Shown piece after piece: positions 8,884-17,850 of a DNA stretch of 62,737 nucleotides. Origin of the DNA: Cytophagaceae bacterium (GTDB taxonomy: Bacteria; Bacteroidota; Bacteroidia; Cytophagales; UBA9547); NCBI GenBank assembly GCA_027488865.1, contig JAIYAU010000005.1, positions 1 through 62,737 of the forward strand, read 5' to 3'. The stretch's first letter is position 1, and every line of letters starts with the position of its first letter. The notes under the pieces are model-generated. The model saw only the letters and a program-made list of their open reading frames with translations, had not been told where the DNA came from and ran no database searches. The translations under genes and the position numbers were made by a program.

Positions 8884-10233
8884 ATGGAATTAAATAGTCT
8901 AACAGCCATTTCGCCTATAGATGGCAGATATAGAAAACTTGTTGAGCCTATGGCACACAATTTTTCAGAATTTGGTCTGATGAAATATAGAGTAATGGTA
9001 GAAGTAGAGTATTTTATTGCTTTATGTGAGTTGCCTCTACCTCAATTAGTTTCATTTGATAAGAGCAATTATCCAGTACTTAGAGAAGCCTACCTTAAGT
9101 TTGACGACTTTGAAGCCCTTAAAATTAAGGAAATAGAACACGAAACTAACCACGACATGAAGGCCGTGGAATATTATTTAAAGAGCAAATTTGAAGATTT
9201 TGAATTGTCCAACTTTGCAGAATTTATTCATTTTGGTCTTACCTCTCAAGACATCAATAACACGTCAATACCACTATTGTTAAAAGACGCAATGGAGAAG
9301 TTTTTTATGCCTAAACTTCAAGAGGTAATCACTTCAATAAAGGCGTATGCTGTAGAATGGCAAGATTTGGCCATGTTAGCACGCACGCATGGGCAACCTG
9401 CATCTCCTACCAAATTGGGCAAGGAATTTCAAGTATTTGTAGAAAGACTTGAAAAACAGGTGGCTCAACTTGGTCAAATAGAGTATTCTGCCAAGTTTGG
9501 TGGAGCAACTGGTAATTTTAATGCACATCATGTAGCCTATCCACAAGTAGATTGGGTGCAGTTTGCCAATAATTTTGTCAATAATATTCTTAAACTGTCT
9601 AGAAGTCAATATACCACTCAAATTGAGCACTATGATAATTTAGCAGCAATGTTTGACTGTATCAAAAGAATAAATACCATATTAATTGATTTTGACAGAG
9701 ATGTGTGGCAATACATTTCTATGGATTATTTTAAACAAAAAATCAACAAAGGAGAGATTGGTTCTTCCGCCATGCCCCATAAGGTAAACCCAATAGATTT
9801 TGAAAATTCAGAAGGTAATTTGGGGTTTGCTAATGCAATTTTTGAATTTTTATCAGCCAAGTTGCCTGTGTCAAGATTACAAAGAGATTTGACTGACTCA
9901 ACGGTATTACGCAATTTAGGTATGCCCATAGCACATAGTTATTTAGCGTATGTTTCACTTATCAGAGGCCTTAAGAAACTTGAGCTGAACATTGCAGCCA
10001 TTAATGCAGACTTAGACAATAATTGGGCGGTGGTAGCAGAAGCAATTCAAACTGTTTTAAGAAGAGAAAATTTTCCTAAGCCTTATGAAGCCTTAAAAGA
10101 ATTAACTCGAACCAATACCAAGATAGACGAAGCGGCCATTAAGAACTTTATAGAAACTTTGGAAATATCAGAAACTGTAAAAGCAGAATTACGACTAATT
10201 ACTCCATTTACGTATACAGGAGTTAAATTTTAA
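8884..10233 (+). CDS. purB: Adenylosuccinate lyase
   Basis: PurB catalyses two beta-eliminations: SAICAR to AICAR plus fumarate in purine synthesis, and adenylosuccinate to AMP plus fumarate. The 449 residues align along their length with the E. coli-type enzyme. Shared segments include MELNSLTAISPIDGRY at the N-terminus, THGQPASPTKLGKE, and the fumarase/aspartase-superfamily signature GSSAMPHKVNPIDFEN, which holds the catalytic serine. The frame opens at a TTG three codons upstream, but the ATG at 8884 matches the family N-terminus. It has its own promoter and is not linked to other pur genes here; purQ lies 23 kb away. Confidence 0.97.
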   Translation: MELNSLTAISPIDGRYRKLVEPMAHNFSEFGLMKYRVMVEVEYFIALCELPLPQLVSFDKSNYPVLREAYLKFDDFEALKIKEIEHETNHDMKAVEYYLKSKFEDFELSNFAEFIHFGLTSQDINNTSIPLLLKDAMEKFFMPKLQEVITSIKAYAVEWQDLAMLARTHGQPASPTKLGKEFQVFVERLEKQVAQLGQIEYSAKFGGATGNFNAHHVAYPQVDWVQFANNFVNNILKLSRSQYTTQIEHYDNLAAMFDCIKRINTILIDFDRDVWQYISMDYFKQKINKGEIGSSAMPHKVNPIDFENSEGNLGFANAIFEFLSAKLPVSRLQRDLTDSTVLRNLGMPIAHSYLAYVSLIRGLKKLELNIAAINADLDNNWAVVAEAIQTVLRRENFPKPYEALKELTRTNTKIDEAAIKNFIETLEISETVKAELRLITPFTYTGVKF

Positions 10234-10336
10234 CTTCATTGGTTTTTAAGGAAATTTTTAAACCACATTTAAATATCTCTTAAATATTATTAAGGTTATT
10301 TAATAATTTTATTAGATTTGAATAAAAACCATATCA

Positions 10337-11089
10337 ATGAAAACACTTTTAATTTTTCCTATTGTTGTAGCCCTATTTTTCAGTTGTGGTAGTGATAATT
10401 CAAAAAAAGAGACCACCAACAGTGATAATGTGGATGAGCCAAACTCTTCAAATAGTGATAATAAAACCGACCATGCTAACAAAGCGGTACTTTTATGGGA
10501 CGGTGGAATCATAGATAAACCCAACTCAAAAGAAGGCAAATGGGTGTCAAGCTATCAATTTGGCAATACGCTTACGTTGACTGGTGAAACAGAAGAAAAC
10601 ACCGAAGAGAAAAAGAATTATACAGAAGTAACAGGACCAGACGGTAAAAGTGGCTGGATTAATGATTATTTAATAGTAAAAAACGCATATGTAGGAGTGG
10701 TAATAAATGATGTAGTCTTATACAAAAACCCTGATGTTATGTCTGTTTCAAATGACAAAGTAAAAAAGGGAGAAATTGTGTCGGTTTCTGCCGAAGATAA
10801 GTCAGGATTTAGAGAAGTATATGGAAGAGAGAAAAAGGTAAAAGGTTTTGTAAACTTACTAGAAAATATTTCTGATGATCAATTGGACCTAAAAGTAGCA
10901 GTATTATTTAAAAAAGCCCTTTGGAAAAAAACAATTGAAGAGAAAACAAAAGAATTACAAACCATCCTTGATGATCCAGCCAACAGTAGTTCCAAATTAC
11001 TAGAAGTAGTTAAGTCTAAATTAGAAGAGATAAATCCACCCTCTATTGAGAACCTTGATGCTATAATAGATTCCACTAGTTCCAATTAA
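10337..11089 (+). CDS. SH3-like domain lipoprotein
   Basis: A lipoprotein signal ends in LFFSC with the lipidated cysteine at residue 17. A Ser/Asn/Asp-rich linker follows. Residues of about 45-180 look like two bacterial SH3-like modules, shown by GKSGWINDYLIVKNAY and by KSGFREVYGREKKVKGFV. A charged helical C-terminus (KKTIEEKTKELQTILDD) ends the 250-residue protein. Bacterial SH3 modules often bind cell-wall peptides, but no catalytic domain accompanies them. A TAGATTTG element at 10313-10320 is a plausible -7 box, though no good -33 box precedes it. The SH3 assignment is moderate; lipoprotein status is firm. Confidence 0.7.
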   Translation: MKTLLIFPIVVALFFSCGSDNSKKETTNSDNVDEPNSSNSDNKTDHANKAVLLWDGGIIDKPNSKEGKWVSSYQFGNTLTLTGETEENTEEKKNYTEVTGPDGKSGWINDYLIVKNAYVGVVINDVVLYKNPDVMSVSNDKVKKGEIVSVSAEDKSGFREVYGREKKVKGFVNLLENISDDQLDLKVAVLFKKALWKKTIEEKTKELQTILDDPANSSSKLLEVVKSKLEEINPPSIENLDAIIDSTSSN

Positions 11090-11133
11090 TCTTAAGGTTT
11101 AAGACCTTTTAGCTAACAAAATACTATTTATTT

Positions 11134-11172
11134 ACAAGCCAAAATACTAATAACACTAGTATTTTGGCTTGT
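11134..11172. terminator. Bidirectional terminator, 15-bp stem
   Basis: Perfect 15-bp arms (11134-11148 and 11158-11172) enclose a nine-base loop. The sequence acaagccaaaatact pairs with agtattttggcttgt. It lies between the convergent lipoprotein and vWA genes and is flanked by A/T-rich sequence on both sides. Confidence 0.7.
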
Positions 11173-11207
11173 TAGTTTATGTAAATCACTAACAATTGAC
11201 AAGATTT

Positions 11208-13973
11208 TTATAGTGTTTTCTTTGCCTTTATTTCTCGTAAAAGATTAAAATCCGAGTTGGTTGGCGTGATGTGTTCGTAGTTGCCTTTGCCCAGTTGAGC
11301 TAGTTTCTTTAGTAGAGGCGAAAAAGCTTGTACCTTACTTCCAAAGTTAAAAATGCTAAATTGTACATCCTGTTCGGCATATTTCGAGATTAATTCTTCT
11401 ATGCCTTTATTGATTTTAAACTCTCCATCTGTTGCTAAAATAATCCTATTGTTTCCAGCACGAATATAGCTTTTGTCTGCCATTTGATAGGCAAGTTTGA
11501 TGCCCGCAATTGCGTTAGTGTAGCCACTGCTGTTGAGCGATTCCAATATTTTAATTATTTTTTTACTTTCTGTAGCAGGGGTCGCTTTTAACGCTACCGA
11601 GGCGTCGCCAGCATAAATCACAATCGAAACTTTATCTTCTTTACGCATTACCTTTAAGAGTTTCTCCATTGATTTTTTCAGCAATGGAAGTTTTAAAGAG
11701 TCAGTCATTGAGCCAGATACATCAAGAAGTAATACCAAATTACTATTAGCATAACCTTCTAAGGTGTAATTACCGCTCTGGGCTTCTCGCAATAAAAGTG
11801 TGTCAATCTTGTTTGTTTCTATAAATATGGTATCATGTATTATTTCCTTAGTTACTTTATTAACAACATCATCAGCATTCTTAACATCATTGAGTTTGGT
11901 TGTTAACGGTGCATTTTCTTTTGTATCCACATTCAACATTTCGGAATTTACCTGAGGTGTTTTTTGTTCAAATGTACTTTCTTTAGCTTTTGTCACTTTG
12001 GCAATTACCTCTTGTTTTTTGGTCACAGTGTCTAATGAGAATCGATTGGGTTGATACACCATAGGAAGTAGTGGTTGTTTTGCAAGCTCACAAAATTTGT
12101 TGTAATACTCAGCTGATATATTATACATATTTACATAGGTGTAATAAGGATGATAATAAAAATAATTAGTGGTGACTGGACGCGTTTTTATTTTTAACAA
12201 ATCTTCAGCGTAATACCTCGCATTCTCTGGAATATCTTCGTAAGGAGTATAAGGACAAAGGCCGTGGCTGCGTCCATACTTTACCAAACCTTTCATGTTG
12301 GTAAACTCTTCTGTTATTAGTTTGCGTGCTTGTTTGGTTAGTTTTTCAGTATTGGGATGACTGGCTGTGTCTCCAAGGTAATATGCCTTGGCTTGAAACA
12401 AGGCCTCCCGATTTAAATCAATTTGCGTTAAGAGTGCTTTTCCTGATACCGTCCAAGAGCTTTTAGGGTCTTTGTCCTTAAATGCTTCAAATATGCGGCG
12501 CACATCTTTATAAAGTTGTTCTTTTTTGGAGTCATAATCCTCAAACAATGCATTGTATCTGGTCATCATATTAAACACCACAGAACAGGTATCTTTTTGA
12601 TAACGTAGCGATTCAGTTTCCTTGTCAATAGCTATGGCCAATTCTTCAATTTCTTTGAGGATATTCATCAACACTTGTGCTTGATCTACTAAGCTCTTTC
12701 GAGCAACAACGGGAATATTTGTACTTTTTTCTTTAATCTGCTGAAACGATGACTTTGGAAGCTTGTAATCACCAGGCCCGAAAGGCAGCTTGTTAAATGG
12801 CTTATAAACTTTCCTCTTTTTTTCGTAGGCCACGCTTGACCCAAATTCTTGTACCTTTTTAATCATTGCATCTACCTCAGGATGAGCCTCATTGATAAAA
12901 GTTATAAAAATTTTTAGCGTTTCATACAAGGCTGGATTAATTTGAGTAGGCTGCGAAGCCAAATTAAATGAGGTATATGGAATATCTTGATAGGTTTTCC
13001 ATGCAAATTGTTCTTGAACCGACTTGTTACGAATGGTATAGATAGGTAAGTAATCAGCTTGTTTTAAACCATAAAATCCATCCTGAGCTGCAAGGTTAAC
13101 AAAATTGTTAAACGCCCCTAACAGCTCACCATTAAACACTTTATACAAAAGGATGTATTGTTCATTGCCATACTTATCACTTTGTTGTGCACTAGCATTA
13201 TAGTTATCTATTGATTGCCTTTTTAGGTTCAATATACTTTCTAAACTTTGCACGTAAGCCTCCAAAGTAGTTTTACTATATTGTCCTAGTCCAACATTTA
13301 TGCTTCTCAGCTTCTTTATGTTTTCCTCAGTTTTTGCAGTAGTAGCAGCTATTGTTGCTACCGGCCAACCGGTGGTTATTGTTGTGTTGAGATTGTAATT
13401 ATAGCTATCAAGTACCTTTTTTTCTTCTTGCAGGGATTGGTACATGAGTGAATTTGCTTTATTATATGCATTAGCCTGAGTTGGTTGGGTTGTTTTATAA
13501 ATGGTATAAGTTTCACTTTGAAGCGTTTCTATTTGTGTGTGAATGTCCTTATCCAGTAATAACATTACTTGAGTGATCGAGTCAAACGTTTTAAACTTAT
13601 CGGCTTTGTAGTCCTGTAATTTAAAATAGATGTCTAGTTGTTTACAAGTTGCGTCTAGTTTGTCTAAGCTTTTAAGGAGTTGTTTTGTTGGTTTATCAAG
13701 TGCCGCTATGCCTGATGGGAGGGTGTATATATTTCCATCATTGTTCAAGGGACAGTGAAACGGGGTGAGGGAATAAGAATTTCTATCTTTGTATAAGCCA
13801 ACGCGCTCATAACTATTTATAAAATAGTAAAGTACTTCTCCCGTCTTATCCACAGCTTCATTTGCCAGTTGTATATAACCGTCCCAATTTTTTTGCATGT
13901 TAGAAGACCTCGTTTGCCCCTGAGCAACTGTAACAACCGTAATTATAGAAACTAAAAATAGAAGAGATTTCAT
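11208..13973 (-). CDS. Large secreted protein with C-terminal von Willebrand A domain
   Basis: A signal peptide (MKSLLFLVSIITVVTVAQG) leads a roughly 700-residue helical region of unknown fold, then a vWA domain over about the last 190 of 921 residues. The metal-ion-dependent adhesion site appears complete: DVSGSM, the threonine in SSGYTNAIAGI, and the aspartate in ATDGEF. Such domains bind protein ligands through a divalent cation. The frame extends upstream to a GTG at 14039, but the ATG at 13973 begins a proper signal peptide, and the longer version would start inside a hairpin. The middle carries a Lys/Glu/Thr-rich linker. No partner gene is adjacent; function unknown. Confidence 0.8.
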   Translation of the reverse strand: MKSLLFLVSIITVVTVAQGQTRSSNMQKNWDGYIQLANEAVDKTGEVLYYFINSYERVGLYKDRNSYSLTPFHCPLNNDGNIYTLPSGIAALDKPTKQLLKSLDKLDATCKQLDIYFKLQDYKADKFKTFDSITQVMLLLDKDIHTQIETLQSETYTIYKTTQPTQANAYNKANSLMYQSLQEEKKVLDSYNYNLNTTITTGWPVATIAATTAKTEENIKKLRSINVGLGQYSKTTLEAYVQSLESILNLKRQSIDNYNASAQQSDKYGNEQYILLYKVFNGELLGAFNNFVNLAAQDGFYGLKQADYLPIYTIRNKSVQEQFAWKTYQDIPYTSFNLASQPTQINPALYETLKIFITFINEAHPEVDAMIKKVQEFGSSVAYEKKRKVYKPFNKLPFGPGDYKLPKSSFQQIKEKSTNIPVVARKSLVDQAQVLMNILKEIEELAIAIDKETESLRYQKDTCSVVFNMMTRYNALFEDYDSKKEQLYKDVRRIFEAFKDKDPKSSWTVSGKALLTQIDLNREALFQAKAYYLGDTASHPNTEKLTKQARKLITEEFTNMKGLVKYGRSHGLCPYTPYEDIPENARYYAEDLLKIKTRPVTTNYFYYHPYYTYVNMYNISAEYYNKFCELAKQPLLPMVYQPNRFSLDTVTKKQEVIAKVTKAKESTFEQKTPQVNSEMLNVDTKENAPLTTKLNDVKNADDVVNKVTKEIIHDTIFIETNKIDTLLLREAQSGNYTLEGYANSNLVLLLDVSGSMTDSLKLPLLKKSMEKLLKVMRKEDKVSIVIYAGDASVALKATPATESKKIIKILESLNSSGYTNAIAGIKLAYQMADKSYIRAGNNRIILATDGEFKINKGIEELISKYAEQDVQFSIFNFGSKVQAFSPLLKKLAQLGKGNYEHITPTNSDFNLLREIKAKKTL

Positions 13974-14033
13974 GGGAATGGTACTAATGAATATCTCCTG
14001 CAAAATAGTGGAAATCAAGGGGAATAACAAGAG

Positions 14034-14066
14034 CAACACTTGTTGTACTTAGCACAACAAGTGTTG
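14034..14066. terminator. Hairpin between SulP and vWA genes
   Basis: A perfect 13-bp inverted repeat (caacacttgttgt, 7-base loop, acaacaagtgttg) sits downstream of the minus-strand SulP gene and just upstream of the vWA start. The minus-strand sequence after it (CTCTTGTTATT) is only moderately T-rich. It may terminate SulP transcription or be an operator-like palindrome. Confidence 0.5.
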
Positions 14067-14177
14067 ATGGGTCAAATTTCGCAAACTCAGAATTTAAGAA
14101 TGCAAATACCTTAATAATTGAAATTGAGACCTTAAATTACCTAAAACTACATCGTAATCGATTTTAGAAACATATAG

Positions 14178-16442
14178 TTAACTAATAAATTCCAATTCAG
14201 CCTCTAAAGATGTTCCAATTGGCAAATAGGCATGTAAGGAATAAATAGTTTGTGCAAGTTGCTTTAAAAAATCAACCATTTGCACAATCTCTTCTTCATG
14301 TAATTCAGTCATTCTTTTATATATCAAAAGTTTGCCATCTATACATTCAATGTTATAGCCTTTAAATTCTTCCAACAATATGATAATTCCCGGCCTAAAA
14401 AATTTCCTTATTAATGTTTCGTTTGGACCCGTTAGTAGGTAGTAGTAAGAAAATCTAGGGAACTCCTTAAAATCAATATCCTTTGTTTCGCCAAACTGAA
14501 AGAAGGTTTGAACAAATCCTTCTTTTTGAAGTAAAAATTTAGGAATTTCAAAAGAAAATCCATCAATAACCGCAGCGGTCATTTTATAATGTTGCTCTTG
14601 GAGTGTATTTGAAGACGTTAGATGTAAATCGGCAATTTCAAAATTCACTCCTTGTCGGCTAAACGATATTACATTTTCTTTGGTAACTTCTTTAAATTTT
14701 GTCTCATTTATAAATGCACCATAACGTCCGAGATTATGATTATTCCTAGCATCGAAACTATACGAGTTGGTGTTACATATTAGTTCTAATTCCAGTTGCC
14801 TATCAGTTTGTACTGTTAAGCCATTCATTCTTTTTGTAGCCAAAGGGTGCGCCGAAAGGTGATTGTGGAAATCTAAACCTATTATTTCAATAGATCCGCC
14901 TTGTGCCTTTCTACTTTCGCCTGTGTAGTGCAAATGATCTAAGAAGCTATGATCTACAATGGTGGATTTAGAAAAATCGAAAATTAAATGAGAATTATCT
15001 GGAATTCTGTTCAGGTAGCCTTTAGCCCACAAGAAGTTAGAAAAAATAGCAGGGCCTTCTACACGTAACAAGTAGGTAAAACCTGTTTGCTTTTTAATAG
15101 CTAAATTGGCTTTAAACAAACTTTTTAAACCAGCACCATACTTTACATTAATAATGAGCTCTAATACAATTCCAGCGGCAATCGCAATTAAAAAATTATA
15201 GGTTACAGTCAATAGAAAAACTGTCAAAAATACTAGAAGTTGTTCTTTTCCAATTCTATAACTTTTAGAGAATTCACTAGGTAAAGCCATTTTAGCACCA
15301 GTAAATACCAACATGGCAGCCAAAGCGGCCATAGGAATGAGGTTTATAAACGGAATAGCTATCAAGATTATTAGAAACAAAAATGCACCATGAAAGAAAT
15401 TGGCCCAACGTGTAGTGCCTCCATTGCTAATATTAATAACACTCCGTTTAGATTCTGCAATCATTGGTAACCCTCCAAACATGCCACAGATGACGTTGCC
15501 AACACCAATAGCAAATAAATCTTGATTGTGATCGCTTGTTCTATGGTATGGATCAAGTTTATCTACAGCCTTGGTGCTAATTAGTGACTCAATACTGCCA
15601 GCTAAAGCAAACATAAATACATAACTCCAAAAATCTAAGTTCAAAATTTTCGAGAACGATGGCAAACTCAACACGTTACTCAAGTTGGAAGGAACATGAA
15701 TTAAATATTGATTGGGTTCAAAAATATAGTTAAAAGAATTAAACTGATAATGATGTGCATGGCTTAATCCCATCAATAACGACAGCGGTACAACGACGGA
15801 CACAACCATCAGAGGAGCAGGAAACATTTTAGTAAATCTTGTATTAACTACACCAAACAAAATCATAATTGCCAAACTGATTAAGCCGATAATAATTATT
15901 TTAGGTTGAATAGATTGAAAAATAGTAGGAATCTGCATTACAAGCTCCCAAGTATTATTCGATACTACTTGCGAGCCAAGACATACATGTAGTTGCTTGA
16001 TAGCCATAATAAAACCTAAGGCTGCTAACATTCCATGTATCACCGAAGAGGGAAAAAAATCACCCAAGTTGCCTAACTTGGCCATTCCAAATAATATTTG
16101 AAATAAACCCGCAATTAAAATTGCTGCCAAGGTGCATTTATAACCCATATTAGCATCCCCAGCTCCTAACAACATAACAGAGCCTATAGCGATAGCACTT
16201 AACCCACCTGCAGGACCTTTAATACTCAATTGTGAACCAGAAATAAAACTTACAACTACACCACCAACTATAGCTGTTAAAACCCCAGCTATTGGAGGGA
16301 AACCACTTGCAAGTGCAATTCCAAGTGACATGGGGAGTGCCATTAATGCCACCACGATTCCAGAAAGCAAATCATTTTTCCAATGTTGCTTTAATCCAAG
16401 TATATAATCTCCAGGAACAAAAAACGATCCTATATTCTGCAT
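14178..16442 (-). CDS. SulP family anion transporter with STAS and extra C-terminal domain
   Basis: Residues 1 to about 430 form a multi-helix SulP (SLC26-like) transporter for sulfate, bicarbonate or similar anions, with conserved stretches such as GIVVALMALPMSLGIALASG and SIKGPAGGLSAIA. A STAS domain follows at about 450-545 (FDFSKSTIVDHSFLDHL), then roughly 200 more residues not usual for SulP. The extension contains FPRFSYYYLLTGPNETLIRKF and ends with a helical region; I do not recognise its fold. At 754 residues it is longer than typical bacterial SulP proteins. The transported anion cannot be decided; bicarbonate and sulfate are both plausible. A TATATTTG element at 16482-16489 on the minus strand may be its -7 box. 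Confidence 0.88.
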   Translation of the reverse strand: MQNIGSFFVPGDYILGLKQHWKNDLLSGIVVALMALPMSLGIALASGFPPIAGVLTAIVGGVVVSFISGSQLSIKGPAGGLSAIAIGSVMLLGAGDANMGYKCTLAAILIAGLFQILFGMAKLGNLGDFFPSSVIHGMLAALGFIMAIKQLHVCLGSQVVSNNTWELVMQIPTIFQSIQPKIIIIGLISLAIMILFGVVNTRFTKMFPAPLMVVSVVVPLSLLMGLSHAHHYQFNSFNYIFEPNQYLIHVPSNLSNVLSLPSFSKILNLDFWSYVFMFALAGSIESLISTKAVDKLDPYHRTSDHNQDLFAIGVGNVICGMFGGLPMIAESKRSVINISNGGTTRWANFFHGAFLFLIILIAIPFINLIPMAALAAMLVFTGAKMALPSEFSKSYRIGKEQLLVFLTVFLLTVTYNFLIAIAAGIVLELIINVKYGAGLKSLFKANLAIKKQTGFTYLLRVEGPAIFSNFLWAKGYLNRIPDNSHLIFDFSKSTIVDHSFLDHLHYTGESRKAQGGSIEIIGLDFHNHLSAHPLATKRMNGLTVQTDRQLELELICNTNSYSFDARNNHNLGRYGAFINETKFKEVTKENVISFSRQGVNFEIADLHLTSSNTLQEQHYKMTAAVIDGFSFEIPKFLLQKEGFVQTFFQFGETKDIDFKEFPRFSYYYLLTGPNETLIRKFFRPGIIILLEEFKGYNIECIDGKLLIYKRMTELHEEEIVQMVDFLKQLAQTIYSLHAYLPIGTSLEAELEFIS

Positions 16443-16797
16443 GTGAAGTATATTTTAAATTGTTTTGTTTGTTATTTAATACAAATATATGAAATAAGTA
16501 TAAATAAATAACTCATAATGTTAAAAATGTATATTATTTTGAACAAATTGGTTAAAAATTAATCCACATTGTTTATATTTAGAGTATTATTTGGATTTTA
16601 GCATTACTTTTAACAACTAAGTTAGCATTTAAGGATAAATTTATATGGTTGGAATACTTAGGTTAAGGATTTGTTATAAAATTATATCAAATGAAAAAGT
16701 AAATAATAAATAAAATGAATTAATTTTGGTATGTAATTTGTTGAAATAAAAATGGTTTAACCAAATTAGCTATACAATAAATACAAATCTTGTTCTT
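16443..16797. other. AT-rich divergent intergenic region
   Basis: This gap of 355 bases separates the divergent SulP and Tyr/Asn-rich lipoprotein genes. It is extremely AT-rich, with no open frame, RNA gene or long hairpin seen. A minus-strand TATATTTG near 16482-16489 could drive SulP; no comparable plus-strand element was found. Confidence 0.5.
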
Positions 16798-17745
16798 ATG
16801 AAAACGACCACTATTGTAGTTTTATATCTCGTGATATTTACAAGTTGTACACGCCCAGTTATCAATACTTCTAATTCTAAAGCGGATATTCCTAATAAGT
16901 CCAAAAATTATTATGGCAATACCAATCAATATACTTATCAAAATAGTGAGCCTGTTGAAGAAGCTACCAGTATTAAGCCAGGTACAGCTCAAGAAGATCA
17001 TTCTAATCCACTTATTAACAATGTTTCCATATCTGATACCTCAGAAAAGATAGTAGATCCTAGCTTGATTGAAAAATACCGTAAGGCACGTAATAATTTG
17101 GTTTATATAGATTTATATCCTGTAGACTGGGAGGCCATTAATAAAGATAGAGGTATTAAGAAACCAAAAGAGAAGAAACAAAGAACTAGAAGATCTAACT
17201 ATTTTTCAAACGGAGGTTTTAGGCCAGGATTTGCAGGCATAGGTATCTGGCCAATGATTGGATTTGGATGGAATAGAAATACCGGATGGACTCCAAATAT
17301 TGGTATTAATGCTGGTCCAAGAAATGGCTTTGGACCTAATTCTTTTTTAGGCTGGAATTCTTATAATGGATTAAATTACGGAATAGGTATGGGAAATACA
17401 TTTGGCAATCCTTTTTACAATAATGGATTTTATAACAATGGCTACTACAATAACGGCTACTACAACAACAACTATTACCGAAACAATAGACAACAAAGAG
17501 CCCAAAACAACTACAATCAAGGCTTTATGGATGCTTTAAATTTCACAAATACACATAGCAATTCAAATCCTCCTGCAAAAGATAATAATAAAGTAGATTC
17601 AACTTCTACTAAATCAACTGGAATAGGCCAAGTTGACTCTTCGAGTACTTTACAAAACAACAATTTTGGCTATAGTGATGGGGTAGGAGGTGCAGAACGA
17701 TATAGAAGAAATGTGAAAACTATTGATTCTTATAAAATTAAATAG
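16798..17745 (+). CDS. Low-complexity Tyr/Asn/Gly-rich lipoprotein
   Basis: The N-terminus carries a lipoprotein signal with lipobox IFTSC (cysteine 17). Residues of about 140-185 are rich in Gly, Trp and Phe (GIGWPM-like, GFGWNRNTGW). Then comes a tandem array of NNGYYNNGYYNN-type units around 205-235 and a Ser/Asn-rich tail. No catalytic motif is visible. The composition resembles structural or surface-spacer proteins of Bacteroidota. Codons near the repeat are near-identical, so the array may vary in length between strains. The gene stands alone, about 100 bases before the thioredoxin gene on the same strand. Function unknown. Confidence 0.7.
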   Translation: MKTTTIVVLYLVIFTSCTRPVINTSNSKADIPNKSKNYYGNTNQYTYQNSEPVEEATSIKPGTAQEDHSNPLINNVSISDTSEKIVDPSLIEKYRKARNNLVYIDLYPVDWEAINKDRGIKKPKEKKQRTRRSNYFSNGGFRPGFAGIGIWPMIGFGWNRNTGWTPNIGINAGPRNGFGPNSFLGWNSYNGLNYGIGMGNTFGNPFYNNGFYNNGYYNNGYYNNNYYRNNRQQRAQNNYNQGFMDALNFTNTHSNSNPPAKDNNKVDSTSTKSTGIGQVDSSSTLQNNNFGYSDGVGGAERYRRNVKTIDSYKIK

Positions 17746-17850
17746 TACGGGAATTGATAATTTAGTAGAAGAATTTTAACTATACATCATTTTAATTGTC
17801 GAAAAAAATATGTTATTTAGACTTTTAAATTTAATTTTTTAAATCATTTT

